The notes: generated from the letters alone by a model not told the origin. Counted from the first letter of the stretch, positions 1-14,300 are shown. The stretch is DNA of 64,000 nt from Strongyloides papillosus (GCA_005656395.1 SRSI01000079.1:1116001-1180000); one strand, 5' to 3'. A program made the numbers and translations.

Positions 1-2
1 TG

Positions 3-338
3 ATTGAGAATGCCCGTCTAAGAGAAAGGAGTAGTCAATTGAAAGCTGATCATTCTAAAGCCAATGAAATACTAGGAAAGTTTATGTCTGTACATAATAA
101 AGAGAAGAATTCACTTTCTAACTTGGCGAAAGAGATAGAACAAGTGAAAGCTGAGAATGCCAAGTATCAGGAGGAAGTTAAAGTCAAGAGTAAGAAGATA
201 TCTGAGCTTGAGAAAATAACTAGCGAGCAGAAGGCGAAAATTAAGTTGCTAGAGTCGCGTTGTGAGAAGTTTCAGGACATGGTTGTGCCGAAGCGTAAGA
301 CTTTGCAGTGTAGTAATATTAATCCTAATCTACGTTAG
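3..338 (+). CDS. C-terminal end of a coiled-coil protein, TACC-like (5' end outside window)
   Basis: The frame is open from base 3 to a TAG at 336-338, so this is the last ~111 codons of a longer gene or its last exon. The residues are heptad-rich and full of Glu/Lys with Leu/Ile at core positions, typical of a parallel coiled coil. The closing part (an ISELEK segment, then KIKLLESRCEKF and a short basic tail) resembles the end of the TACC domain, the centrosomal/spindle coiled coil that binds XMAP215 proteins (TAC-1 in C. elegans). That match is by eye and modest. A generic coiled-coil protein is the alternative. An AATAAA signal lies at 377-382, 39 bases after the stop. Confidence 0.55.
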   Translation: MENARLRERSSQLKADHSKANEILGKFMSVHNKEKNSLSNLAKEIEQVKAENAKYQEEVKVKSKKISELEKITSEQKAKIKLLESRCEKFQDMVVPKRKTLQCSNINPNLR

Positions 339-770
339 AAGAGAAACTGAAGTTGTAAAATATTTTGGTTTTTTTTAATAAAAGTATATACTATCTTTGT
401 TGTTCTTTGAAGATCGTTCTTGTGATAAAGCTAGAAATATCCTCACATCTGTATTATTTTAAATCTTAACCTAAAGACAAGCACAATAATATAAAGCTTA
501 AAAATACCTGATGAGGTGTTAAAATCATAGACTACATCAATTGATATTAATTTCCAATAACGGAACAAATATCACTAGAATATTCTTGCTAAAAGTATAG
601 ATTTAGTATAAAAATAGATGTTTTCTAATGCCGATAAAAGTTATTTCTACTAATAAATAAAATTATTTTGACTTATTTTATTTATGTAAGTGGAAATTTT
701 ATTAAAATATAACAAAAAGTAATTTTTCTCTAGAATTTCTTCTATGGTATCAAACTTTTAATGGCGGAAA
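339..770. other. Convergent 3' intergenic region
   Basis: Between the stop of the coiled-coil gene (+) and the stop of the IRG-7-like gene (-). It holds AATAAA at 377-382 for the plus-strand gene and TTTATT at 677-682, which is AATAAA on the minus strand about 90 bases past that gene's stop. No other structure seen. Confidence 0.6.
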
Positions 771-3700
771 TCAACATGGACCATCCTGACCCTTGGAGCT
801 AGCAAAATTAATCTTAGCAACCAGTGCTGTTGCAATTGCCGACAATTGTTCTTGTTGTAAGATTGGGTAGAAGCAATCACTCATCATTGACAAAGGCTGT
901 ACATTATTAACTGGCTGATAAGCAATTGTAACAACCTTGAATGTACGACTTTCTCTTACTTTCTGTGCCGCCTTAATAGCATCGGAATCTGGAGATGATG
1001 TCGTTGTTACGTATATAAGCCAATGTGGTTTGTAAGAAGGATTGTAACCAGTAGCGAGGAAGCGAGAATCAAGTGCCATTCCAATTACTTCACTGAGTTG
1101 CTTCTGTCCAGATGATTGTTTTCCCATTATTGGATAATAGGAAGAGTTAATTGAATTTCGGAGAGTCTCGCTTGAGAAGAATGCATTGAATACAGGGAGA
1201 GTGAACCATATGTCATCATCTCCTGGTGATGGTGAGAATGCTACATTAACATAATTTGGATCTATTTTAAACTTATTAAAAATTTGCATCAAGAAATTTG
1301 TTAATGTGTTTGCATATTTTTCAGCCGATACACTTGCTGAAACATCCGTTATCAAATAAATATTAGCCTTAGCGGTAAATGTTGCTGGAGATGTAGTTGT
1401 TGTTGTTATTATTCCTCCTGGTGTCGTAGTAGTAGTAGTTGTTGTTGTTGTCGTTGGAGGTTGGTATGTTGGTGTTACAATATATTGTGTGCACTGTGTG
1501 ATACCGGCTCTAGTTATTACGAATCCTGAGTCATCTCGAGCATAAATTGCGAGATATAGTAATCCTCTTTCGCACTTGAATGGATCACTATAGTAGTGGT
1601 ATGTGCAATTATTCCTTCCGTAAAATTTCAAGTATTGGTATTCTTTACTGTATGCGTTATATATTTCAACATATTCTATTGCTGCTATGTCTCCGACAAC
1701 GCTACCAACAAAGTGATTGTAGTCACTCATTGGAGCTACTGTTGCGTTATCAAGATGGTTTCCAATATCTAATTTATTGGGGGATGATGGGACAAAGCCA
1801 TAGTATATTTCTGGCCCACCGGTATTACGAATTTGTGCGTAGCAGTTTCCAGAGCTTGTTATTGTTGCTGTATAGATTCCGTAATCAGTTAGAACTGGGA
1901 TTTGGTATATAAATAATCTCGGTGATGTCCCTGTTGGTTGTCCTGAGAACACTGTTCTGGGTTGTAAAGTTTCGTTTGTTGGAGATTTTACACTTACTGT
2001 TGCATATTGGCCATATATATAGAAATACATATCAGTCATGTTTCTACTGACAAAGGCATATGCTGTTAAACCCTGTGAGCAAGAATTATTAAGAAGTGTT
2101 GGATCACTTAAAACACTTCCATGATACAATGATGGAATGATAACAGAGAAGGCACTTCCAATCTCTTGGCCAGTTGTAGTGAAGAAGTTACCACCACTTC
2201 CTATGGTGTATTGTTGGAGAAGTGAAGTAATATTATTAGACATATCTGTAGTACAACCAGAATCTCCTGAAATAGTGTGGTAGTAGAATTGTGGACCTTT
2301 CTGTACAAGCGTCTCTTCAAATTCATGTCGATTATACAAATCAGATGGTAATGCTCTTGTTATAGTATATACAACAGATTGCTGATGGTTAAGTTGATTG
2401 AATGCTGTTGTGATAGCGTTGAATACAGGTAGATTACATGAAGTTGTATCGTCTTGTGGTACTATGGTTTGGATACTTGTAATAAAATGACTGAGATCGT
2501 TAAAATTCTGCATTACTATTTTATTGCTAGAATCGAATAATACATAAGTATATTGGTCAAACCATTTTGGATTTAGACCTCTAAGTGTGTCAGAGATATT
2601 TTTCTTCAAAGAGTTGAGAGCAATCAAATTTTCTTGTGTATTTTCAATGACTAATGCAAGCATCTTTTCATTTCTACTAATTTTAATTGGGGAACGATCG
2701 AAACACATGGGTTTATCACATGTCTCTCCGGAGTATCCTGTTGTACATGTACATGTTTTCGTAAGATTGTTGTAGGTACCGTTGTTCTGGCAAATTGGTA
2801 TATCACACAATGTACCAGTCCATGAATCATCACAAATACATTGATCCTGATATGCAACACCATGATTACATTTCTTGATTTCCTGGACACATCTATGAGC
2901 CGTGTACCTCTGGATGGTATATCCCAATTCATCAACTCCTGTTGTAAGAGCATAAAAGTCTGTACTTGCAAGGTCATTCTTTGGACAAGAAAATATCTGA
3001 GAAAGATATTGGTACGTACATGACAATCTTAGCTGGTAATTAACAGCTTCAAACATAGTATTATTGAGTAAAAACATTCTTGAGTTGACCATATACGTAT
3101 CGAATATGTTGTTACCATATCCTGAGACATGTGTAGCCATTCGTTGTGTGGTCGAAAGCATATTTGCGTTGAAATCTATAGCATCTCCATGAATATTACT
3201 TAGAAATCCACTTACAACTCTGATTTTGGATTGTACACGAACTTCAATGGTTGTTATACCTTTTGATGTAATTATTATTCTCCATTTTCCTGGTGGTAAT
3301 TTTTCAGATTCTGAGATAGATGGGATAAAGTTATCTCTGTAAGTGTGTTTCTGACATATATATGACCTTCTGTTTGAACAATTATCCGTATCCCAGGTAC
3401 GTGTTTTGTAAGCACACTGTTTATTAGGATCATTCAAATTAGCAGTAGGACTCCAATTTTTAAAATGAGTTGAACTCAAAGGTATATCTCCAAGAGGACC
3501 ATGGTTCCATGTCCAAGCGCCACCTTCAGAGTATTGTGGATCATCGGTAAGACCAAGCCATATACTTGAAATATTGTAGTCAAGTAGATATGATGTTAAA
3601 TAGCTATCTTTAGCTGGGTACAAATCATCGACTAAGAAAGCATTGTTTTGAAGACAGTCGTTATAAGCCTCATACCATGTAGCTACTCGTGAGGTTAACC

Positions 3701-6700
3701 TAAAACAATATTGTTCCCCAAGTCTCTCCCAACCATCTTCACACTCTTTTCTAGTTTCCATAACCCAATAACCAGTTGTTGAATCTTCAATCAAACCATA
3801 GCTAGATGGGTCAACAGATTGATTTGGCATTATAAATGAGACATCGAATCCACCAGTACTTCCTTTAACTACAGCTTGAATATTTTGTGTATGACTGTCA
3901 ACGGAAAAGTATATAGAACAATTTCCCATGCAGTCATTGAATGTTTTCTTGTAAGCAATACCACTGTTAACAAATGATGGAACAACTTTTGGTACATTCA
4001 TGTACGAAGGATATGATATTTCAAGATAGTCTCCTTGATATGTTGCTTTAGCTAGTGTTTCAATCAAAAGGAAAGAATATTTACTTCCAGGACAGTTATA
4101 AACACCTTGTCCGTTTGCGCCAATGTATGCAGATAATGTTAACCTTTTTTCAATGATTTTATCGTATACATTTGTATAAAACTCAAGTGCAACTTGAGTA
4201 TCCTCATCTGGAAGAGATGATTGGAATAGGAATACTTTTCCATGTGGCTCATTTAACATTCTGGCTAGATTAAGAGCTTGCCATACCTTTGCGTTTACAC
4301 AATCTTGTCTTGCTTTCATTGACCTTAGATAGGCATCAGTAAAGTATTCACGAACATACCCAAGATTATCTCCATCTGTCATGCCAATTACCATCGGTGT
4401 CTCGCTATCATCGAAACCCACTACATAAATGTAGTCAATAATATCTGAATCGTGTGATATGATATCTCTTATCATTACATCACTGTAAGTAGCAAGTTGT
4501 TTCAAGAAATATCTATTCGTATAGGTAATATCAAGAAGGAATGTTAATGTTTGCTTCTTTTTCAGTGGTTCTGGAGTTATTGGTTCATCTGGACACATAA
4601 TAAATTCACAGAACGTTCCTGAAACAAGTGGTGGGCAGGTACATTTACCTCCCACTACTGTTCCCCCATTCTGACATATTGGGGTTTCACAAAATCTTCC
4701 AGTATATTGTGGTCGACAGACACATGTACCATTTAGAAGGAAACCTCCATTTTGACATGAACCTGGTGGCAATTCCGTTGGAGAGAAGTCGGAACAAAAC
4801 ACTGACCCAGCCCTTTGAATATTAAAACCATTTGGATCGCTTACAAAGAGGGTAAAGTAAAGTGTTTCTCCGGAATTATAGCAGTGCAATGGTGAGAAAT
4901 ACATTTGGAATTTACAACCATCTCTCCAGAGACCATTTGAAGCACTTAACATAGTTCTGTTACTATCTGTCTTTGAATATACAACAATTTCTGCATTTAC
5001 TTTTGTTGGATCTGTAAGTTTGTAATTTTCGAGGCGCGCTACAAATGAACTACTCTGGCCAACTAATGGTTGGTAAAAATTGGCATCTAAATTGACTTGA
5101 TTTGTGAAAGCCCAATAAAGTTTGTAGAAAGGAGCAAATGCGTCCCCTTGAATAGTAACAACAGAATAAACCCTTATTGAACAGGATGTCGTGACGGATT
5201 TTGGTATAATATGGAATTGCCATTGCCCACTTTGAAGGCCATTATATCTCCATATTGTGATGGATGTTGTTTGAATTACTGGAGTAACAGGAATAGAATT
5301 TCCATCTGGTGCTGTTAATTGGAGGTCTAAGTTACTACCAGTTGCTATGACAGAGAGTGTATCAAATTCTGTATCAACTGCTAGAGAATTGTAATGGTCT
5401 AAACTAGAACAAATGTCAAGATCATTTCCGTACATAAGTTCACTTTTAAAGTAAGTATTAGACATTTGATGATAAAAAATATCTCCAAATTCATCTTTTT
5501 CATGATCATAGACTTTAAAAACGTTACCAGAAAATCTTTCTGATAATTGTTGCATCAACTTCCACTCTTTTGAATTTATACCCGATCCATAACATGAAAG
5601 ATCCCCAAAGAAGAATGTGTATATTGGAGATTGGTAGTATGAATTCAGAAGACTAAGATCATCAAAAAATTCTGAGTCGTTTGGTATAGCATCAGTCAAA
5701 ACATAGATTGGTGAATGACTACCTGGTTTGAATACATTGATTGCTGTTGTTATTGCTGAGAAGACTACATCGTTACAACCCCCAGACGTATCATTATTGT
5801 TTGAAATATCTGTTAGATATTTTGTGAAATCTTCCACCGAGGTAAATGAATGGTAATCATAAAATTTACCACCATTATTAAAGGTTATCACCCCAAAGTT
5901 CTGGAACCAATGATCCTGGAAATTTACAAGATCTTTTGCTAATTGCTTAATTTTGTCAGCTAGTTGATAAATGACCCCTGTCATCTTTTTCCTGAGTCTT
6001 ATAACAAAAATAGGTTTATGTTGATGTTGTGGTGGTACAACTCCAGGTTCTGCTGAACATTGGACATCTTGACAGTGATCTCCAGTGAATCCCTCAGTAC
6101 ATAAACAAGATCCATCATCAAGTGGTTGACCATTATTAAGACATATTCTTTTAGAACAATCATAAGAGGTGAATAGATTCTTACAATAACAGTAAGATGT
6201 ACCATCCTTATTTTTTACGAGTGTACCGTTGTTAAAACATTGTGTTGGATTCATCGGTTTTTGTGTTGTTGATGGAGGTGACGTTGGTGGGTTTGGATTT
6301 ACAAGACATGCAAATGATTTAATACGTGAAAATGAATTACCAAAGAAATCGTATCCTTCCACTTTCATGAAATAATAATCTTCATTGAGGCAAAATAGAC
6401 TGTTATAATAGTAGTCAAATTCACAACCATATCTTATACTAAATTTATGTGGCCTCGACATAATATTGTATCTTTCAAAGATAGAAAGGGCAGTAATTGC
6501 TCCAGGTTTCCTAACATTTGTAGTATGTGCTACGATTGTGTTAAGCTGATGGAGATATGGATTTCGATTGGGAAAATCGTTTCTTTCCGATGATACCGAA
6601 TCATAATGAGATGAAGGCACGAAGCCAACATCAATATGGGAATTTGCTAAGGCTGCGACATAAAGGAAGCATCCAAGTTCTGGAGTCTTTGTTGAAGAAA

Positions 6701-7300
6701 CCATTTGGTATACTCCTGGAATCTGTGGTGAATATACGTAGATCTTCTTCGTTGGATCTGTGGTATCAGTAGAAAATGGTCTTATAAGTTTACTATCTTT
6801 GTTATAAACACTAATATCGGGTTGGTTACTCCCTGGACCATGGACTTCAATGGTAAACGAGAACATTGAAACATCAACGAATAATGGAGCACTCTTGTTG
6901 CAGGAAGGTTGATGTATGAAGTCTACTAATACAGCAATGTTGTCGCGGTCGAAATGTTCGTGATTTGATGTTTCACAAATTGGAAATTCACAATATTTTC
7001 CTGTGTACCCAGGCTGTTGACAACTGGAGCCATCGTTCACGTATGCAATTGTATCATATTTCTTTGGCTTATCCTCCAGAAGATTACTCCTATACGTGAC
7101 TTCCCTAGTGAAGTTCCACGTTTTTGCAACTAAAAAATTATAATTAAAATATTAATTTCGTGATGACTATTCTTACATTCTTTAATCAATCTTAAATCTT
7201 CAAAATCTTCGAAATCAGACCAAGCATTATTAAAATTGATTAATAGCAATACCAATATAATGGATGTGAAAAAAGATGTATACTTCATCAGTAATACCAT
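771..7300 (-). CDS. Giant secreted EGF/VWA/C-type lectin protein, IRG-7-like (copy 1)
   Basis: Two exons: 7300-7177 and 7129-771, joined across a 47-bp GTAAG...TTTTTTAG intron (phase 1), giving 2160 aa. The start is ATG 7300 (a second in-frame ATG is at 7288), with a stop in frame just upstream. A hydrophobic signal peptide follows the start. Approximate order: EGF-like (78-93), EGF pair (340-400), VWA-like (415-605), EGF pair (828-884), VWA-like (898-1088), C-type lectin domain (1165-1303), EGF pair (1461-1518), VWA-like (1521-1714), Thr-rich linker (1930-1953), final VWA (1960-2155) with a DVSAS motif. The lectin fold cysteines are present, but the sugar-binding EPN/QPD motif is not recognisable. 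The architecture resembles C. elegans IRG-7 (F40F4.6), linked to pathogen response; that orthology is an inference. Likely secreted and probably glycosylated on the Thr run and many NxS/T sites. Confidence 0.88.
7130..7176 (-). other. 47-bp intron of IRG-7-like copy 1
   Basis: On the minus strand the donor is GTAAG directly after codon fragment GAA-T and the acceptor is TTTTTTAG. The join restores a frame that runs from the signal peptide into the EGF region. The downstream sequence (AKTWNFTREVTY...) aligns with the equivalent part of the neighbouring paralogue (HHTWRTDKEIVY...), which has no intron here. Confidence 0.85.
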
Positions 7301-8339
7301 ATTCTAGAAAATACTTTCAAATTAAAAGTGACATCAAAAGAATCCAAAAGCAATCCTTAAATACCATATTGATGAATTTTTTATCTACTAATAAAAGTTC
7401 AATGACTCCAGTTATTACATAAATCTGTTAGTAATACAGAAAGATATCTTTGATAAGAGAGGAATTTGTTTGTTTTTTTAAGCAATAAATAGCTTTAATC
7501 ATTGAAAATTGACATTAGTGATGGAGAAAAATGAGATTGATAAGGCATTTTTTTCATAATTCTGATTTGCAAGTACTTTTTTCAAGGGTTTCTACCTTTT
7601 CATTGATATATTAACATTATTTATCATTTCAATCCAAATAATAGATAGCTTGAATCTTTGAAAATTGACATCAGTGATGCAGCAAGATAAGGTTAATAAG
7701 GCATTTTTTCATATTTCTAATTTGCAAATACTTTTTTTAATAGTTTCTACTATTTCGTTGATATATATTAACACATAACATTATTTATTATTTCAATTAA
7801 ATTATAAAATAAATATTTGTTTAGCACAATAATAATATGTACTCCATATCTTTATGATGTTATTTTTTAATGTTATCATTTCCCCTACATATACACTTTA
7901 GTATATTTTTAATTAATCTCCTATTCTCCAAGATAAATAAAACATACAACATTGATTTGCTAAAAACAATCATCACTTTATCAATTACCGTAAAACATAT
8001 AAATTTCTTTAATTGCATTATCACGAAAATTTCATTGATATAACGCTTTATCAACACACATTGGTTTACTTAAATAAAATTATCATCTTATTCAATTACA
8101 TAATTCACTGATAAAAAAGGAATCGGAAAGCGATTATAAATTTTTGTGACTATAACATCCTTTGGGGGATAATCTTACTCCATACCAATTCTCGACTTTA
8201 CGATTACAACTTTATCTACAACAATATAATTTTAATAATAGTATCAGCTAATTAGGTAGTGATAATAAATCAAAAATTTTGTATAAATTTTATATAATTA
8301 GGTGAAAAAATCATTAAGATCTTGTTGGTAGAAATAAGA
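7301..8339. promoter_or_regulatory. Shared divergent promoter of the two IRG-7-like paralogues
   Basis: These 1039 bases separate the two divergent start codons, so both promoters must lie here. It is AT-rich and contains an imperfect direct duplication (7484-7800, listed separately). Several TGATAA GATA-factor cores are visible on the plus strand (7451-7456, 7538-7543, 8109-8114) and others in reverse orientation. In nematodes GATA sites are typical of intestinal genes; intestinal expression is an inference. No convincing additional gene. Confidence 0.6.
7484..7800. repeat. Imperfect tandem duplication, unit about 155 bp
   Basis: Copy 1 (about 7484-7636) and copy 2 (about 7637-7800) share an ordered series of blocks at a near-constant offset of 156 bases. 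GAAAATTGACAT is at 7504-7515 and again at 7660-7671. These are followed by AGTGATG, TAAGGCATTTTTT, TTTGCAA.TACTTTTTT, GTTTCTAC and GTTGATATAT/ATTGATATAT, then ACATTATTTAT. Small indels separate the copies, so the duplication is not recent. It lies within the divergent promoter. Confidence 0.8.
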
Positions 8340-11300
8340 ATGTTGCTTTTGACATTCTTGTTGTTGCTTGTGGTACCAAATTTTGGGTACTCACAGTTTC
8401 CAAGAGTTTATGATACTGATAATGAGGAGGTTGCTAATTTGAAGAGACTCCACCATACCTGGCGTACGGATAAGGAGATTGTCTATAATCATGATATTAT
8501 TAAGACTATTCCCTTCTCAAATACTACTAGAGATGATGTTTCACATGCAAAATCTTTCTACACCACCGGTTGTACCGTTCCAGGATACACAGGTATTGTC
8601 GAAAAAGTATATTTTTATCATCCAAAATAATTCTTTCCAGGTCAAAACTGTGAATTCCCAATTTGTGACAAGCATGCTTTCCCCGATTTCAATCACCAAA
8701 TAGAAACTGTCATGATTGACTTCGCATACTTCCAAACATGTAACGTTTCAATGCCATTATACATAGATTACCATATGTTTGAGTTTAATGTCGAAATCCA
8801 AACACCTGGAAGTCAACATCCACTTGTATTCTTGTACGATGTAAACGGTACCCAAATCGTTCCAAATAGTGTCGATACAACAGATCCATCGAGATCTATC
8901 TTCTCTTTCGATTACCAATTAGCTGGAACATATCAATTAGTTCCATTGTCAGACTTACCTTCAGATGGCTGTTATGTTCATGTATCAGGATCCTCCGAAA
9001 TGGATATCCACGTTGGTTTTGTCCCATATACAGCAAACGACATGACCCCAGAAAGAAATGATTTCCCAGACCAAAAAGTATACCAAAATACTTTGAATCT
9101 TGTTGTTGCTCACCCACATGGTCTTATTGCTCCAGGATCAGTTAATGTTATCACACTCTTCCAACAATATAACATGATGACAAGACCACAATTGATGAAT
9201 CTTCGTTATGGTTGCGCATATGAATATTACCTTAATGGACTTTATTGTATGCAAACAGGATACTACTATGCTAAAGTTTCTGGTTATGACTTCTATGGCT
9301 TCTCATTCACAAGAGTTGTAGCATTCAAATGTGAAGTTAATCCAAATCCACCTGCACCAACAACAACAACTACAGCAGCACCTGTTTCAGCATGTAAGAA
9401 TAATGGTACTCTTATCAATAGTGGAACCACAATGTCATGTTACTGTAAAGGATTATTCACTGGTCCAGATTGTTCAACACCAATATGTTTGAATAATGGT
9501 ATTCCAACAGCCGATGGACAGTGTATGTGTATGGAGGGTTACACTGGTAGCCAATGTCAAGATGTCCGTTGTAAAGATGATACTGGCTACAATTTCCCAA
9601 AAGATTATCCAATTCCAATATTTATCATTCGTGCAAGAGCATCCCTTGCAAATGTTGTTAACCAAATAAATACTCAATTAAGTCAATTGGCAAAAGACTT
9701 CTCTTCAGAAGCAAGGTGGTTCCAACAATTCGGTCTTGTTACCTTTAACAATAATGGAACCACATTTACATCAAACTACTATTCATCATTAGAGGATATG
9801 CAAACCGCTCTCCTTCAGCTTGCTTCAACTGCACAACGTGACAATTCTGGAGGTTGCCTTGATACAACATTCTCTGCCTTAACACAAGCTTTTAATAGTT
9901 TCATTATCGGAAATCGCTCACCTGTATACGTTTTCACGGATGCCTTACCATCTGATAGAAATTATGCTGATGATGTTCTTATGCTTAATTCATTCTACCT
10001 TGCACCAATTTACATCTTCCAACTTGAGGCACCTCTATCAAGTGGTTGCCAAAAGTACGACTACTTCAGTGCCGACTGGAGAGCCCTCGTCAAAGTTACT
10101 GAACGTTCCTCTGGAAGTATCTTCCCAGTTGGTTCAGATCAATACTCCAAAATTGGAGACTTCATCTACCAACACATGTACAACATCTACTACCGTGGTG
10201 ACCTCGTCTACCAAGACGATCCAATGGAATGCGAAACAATGCAATTGTACAATACTATTGCTATTGATACATCATTCCAGAAGCTTGTAATAGTTGGTAC
10301 CGGTACCAATTTGATGTTGACATTAACAACTCCAGGAGGTATATCTGTCAAGCCATCGATTACATCAATTCTTAATGATACAACAATATGGAGTTATTAC
10401 GGTCTCGATAGTGGCCAATGGCAATTCAATGTCATTCCTGGCACCATCGGTACTCCATGTTCAGTTCGTGTATACTCAGGAATCGGACCAGATTTCCATC
10501 GTAATGTTCCAGAGAGAGCCATTTACTGGGGTTTCACAAATACCTTAACTAATGACGCCCCAATCAGACAACCAATTGTAGGTCTATCCAACTCCCTCGT
10601 CCTCCACGTAGATGGAGCCAAACTTGCAGAGAGACACCGCCTCTCAGCTGAGGTAGCTATTTACGAGAGACACCAAGAAGGAAAAGTACTCGGTTACGCT
10701 GCAAATGGCCTCTGGAGAGATGATTGTAGTTTCGAAATATATTTCCCACCATTCATTTGTTACCACCCAGATGAGACCCTATACTTTACTGTATTCATGC
10801 GTGATGACAATGACTTCATGATTCAACGTGCCGGAGCTATGTATTGTGCCTCCTTCCACCCAACACAGGTACCACCAGGTACATGTCAAAATGGTGGTTT
10901 CATGGTCAACGGAACATGTGTCTGTCAACCACAATATACAGGAAATTATTGTGAAAAAATTAACTGCTTCAATGGTGGTACACCAATGAGAGATATGTGT
11001 GAATGTGTACCAGGATTCTCTGGACAATTCTGTCAATATACAACCTGTATAGGAACAAATGAAGAAAATGATTTTGGTGATAGAAACAAATCGATGGTCT
11101 TCCTTCTTGACATATCACATAACAATTATGATGTATTGAATAGAATTAACACCTATATGGGAGCAATTCTTAGGGATATCGTTTCAACGGGAAGAGATTG
11201 GATAAGTACATTTACAGTTGTTGGTTATGATAAATATGGATTCCAAATTCTCGGAATTGGAGAGAGAGATTCACTTGATGGTGTTACACAGGCATTTAGT

Positions 11301-14300
11301 ATGGCTATGAATATGTCCCAAGCAGCTTCACCATCATGTGATCCAGTATACTTCTGGGAGGCTTTATCTGTAGCTTCCATGATCTCTGACAAATATGGAT
11401 ATATTTGGAATTTCCAATCAACTCCTCCATTAGAAGATAGTTATATACCAGTCGTTACTGCTAGTGATAGATTACAGAATAAACAAATTATGTTGAACAG
11501 TTTTGTTTCCTCAAATACGTTAAATAGTTATTCATGTAATGGTAATAAGAATACATTCTTGGTTATTAAACAAGCTTGTGAAATTTCTGAAGGTATGCTT
11601 TATGACATCTCATCTGGTGACTTCGTAAATATCATCAAGATCATCCCAACATTCTTCAGTTCCGGTGTCATTTACCAAAAAACAATGAGTGATTGCAGCA
11701 GTGGATGCAATCTCTATGTCCCACTTGATGCCCACACACAAAATGCCCAAATCTACGTTAAAGGAACCCCAAGTGGTATTACAACATCAGTCACAATGCC
11801 AAACAGTACACAAGTATCAAAATTAACAAAAGTTGTTGAGGATACCGTCACCGGTTGGGAGATTATCGAATTGAGAAGAGATTGCCCTGATGGATGGAGT
11901 GAACTTGGTACTCAATATTGTTACTCTACAATTTACTCACCAAAGAGTTGGGTTGATGCTCAGGCTTACTGTCAACAACAAGGTGCCTTCCTTGTCGATG
12001 ATTTGTTCCCAGCTAAGACAAACTTCTTGGATTCACTCGATAATAATTTCCCACTTTGGATAGGTCTTAATGATCGTACAGCTGCAGGTAGCTACTTCTG
12101 GGATCGTGGTTCAATGGACCCACAAGCATTAAGTAGTAGTGACTACACTAATTGGGCTAAGAATGCTAGTTTATATGATAAGAATAACAGATGTGTTTAT
12201 TTGGCTGGTAAATGGAATCTTAATGACTGTGCAACTACACTTCCATTTATTTGTCAAATGCACAAGTATACTGATTCATATGATCCAAAACCAAATGAGG
12301 AAAAAACTCTTCCACCAGGTAAATGGATGATTACTGTCAAGAATAAAGGAAAAACAACAATCCAAGTTAGATCACAATCAAAGATCCAAATGGTCGTTGG
12401 TTATGCACAAGATCTTCACAATGACTTCCCTGAACCAGACCCACTCTCTGGAACCTCCCAAAACATGATGATGGTCCATCTCCGTGGAATGAGTGACTTC
12501 TTCAGAGAGACATTCTTATACAACGCCCAATTGTATGACTTGTACAATGGTTCTTTGTATACTGCTGCCACCTTCCAACAACGTTTTGAATGTTCATACC
12601 AATGGTATTCACAACAATTCGCCTGTCCAAACTCTCAATCTTCCAATAATGCTTTCACTTCCCTTGTTACTGGTATTGATGAATACGGGTATACCTTCCA
12701 AAGAATGAAATCTGCTCATTGTGTTAATGCTATCCAAACATGTAGTAATGGTGGAATAGTTTATGATGGAAAATGTGTTTGTGGAGATTATTGGACTGGA
12801 AAGTATTGTGATGAACCAATTTGTGTTAATAATGGAACACTTTCTTATGACAAGACTACATGTAGCTGTCCAGTTGGTTTCAGTGGACCAGCCTGTCAAT
12901 ATGAGGACTGTATTTCTAAATCTCCAGACACCATATCATCAAATAGCAAATCATTCGTTTTAGTTCTTGAAAACACAAACTACAACATCAAGGCCATTAA
13001 ACAATTACAAGCTAATCTTTCATCAATCCTTAAATCAGTTAACGCCTTATGGTTCAATTCTTATACTGTAGTTTTAGCTGATTCTTCAAATAGTAATCCA
13101 AAAGTATCTAACTTCAATAATGTCCATGATTTACAAGCATATCTTATTACCGTAACACCAAATGATCTTACAACATCATGCAGTTTACCAATGTTCAATG
13201 CTATGATATCAGGTCTTCATCAAGTTAATGCTGCTCAATCAATTGTTTATACAGTAGCAAGATCCTTACCTTCTGATCTTATCAATGAAATCAACTTTGC
13301 TACAATCCTTTCACAACATCAACCACAATTATACTATCATGGTATCACCGGAGATTCAGGATGTACAATTCACTATGAAGATCCACTTGCCCAGAGAATA
13401 CAAAAGTACGCTATCGCTACCGGTGGTAACTTCATTGCAACATCAGCTGGTACACTTGGAAGTTTCTTAACAGCCTACATTCCATCACTCTACAAAGGAA
13501 ATGTACTTTCTAACCCAACTGCTGCCTCTACAGTCTGCAACTCATCAAGTGTCCACTACATTATGGTTGACTCCTACACAACAGATATCTTTATCACAAT
13601 GTTCTCAACCTACCCATCAGTATCACTTATCTCTCCATCTGGAAAGGTTGAGACTCTTGTTACTGCTTACAAAGACTCCTCATCAACACCAAATCCAAGA
13701 CTTTACCTTTACCAATACCCTGATGTCCAGGAACTCGGTATCTACACACTATCATTCCAAGGAAGTGGTTCATGTTACGTTCAAGTAAGAACTGCAGGTG
13801 CCTCAGAATTGTATGTAGGTTATGTACCAACACCATCAGCAAATAGCAATCTTGGAAGTCACCTCGATAACAGTACAGCAACACCAAATAGTGACTACAA
13901 CATGATTGTCGGAAAGATTGTTGGGTCATTTGCTAGAATTACATATGCTCAACTTTACAATACAGTCAGTGGAGAATTCCAATATGTAAAGTTCTATTTA
14001 AGAGAACATTGTACACATAATTTGTATTCTGATCCATTTAAATGTACTAAGGGTAATATGATTATTAAGTACTTTGGAGTTGATATGTTTGGAATGCCAT
14101 TGGTAAGAGAGGGATATACAATTTGCCTTCAGGATGGTGTACCAACAGTCGAGCCACCACCAGCTGGTTCCACAACAACTACACCTCAATCTGGAATGAC
14201 AACAACAACTGCCTCTGGTGGTAACCCAACAACAACAACTGCTCCAGTTTGGAATCCAACAACAACAACTGCTTCATCTGGTAACCCAACCACAACAACA

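Noticed and set aside
8593..8630. Early stop in IRG-7-like copy 2 suggesting a truncated gene
   Set aside because: The stop lies inside a 48-bp intron with proper GT-AG ends; splicing restores the EGF module, so the gene is intact.
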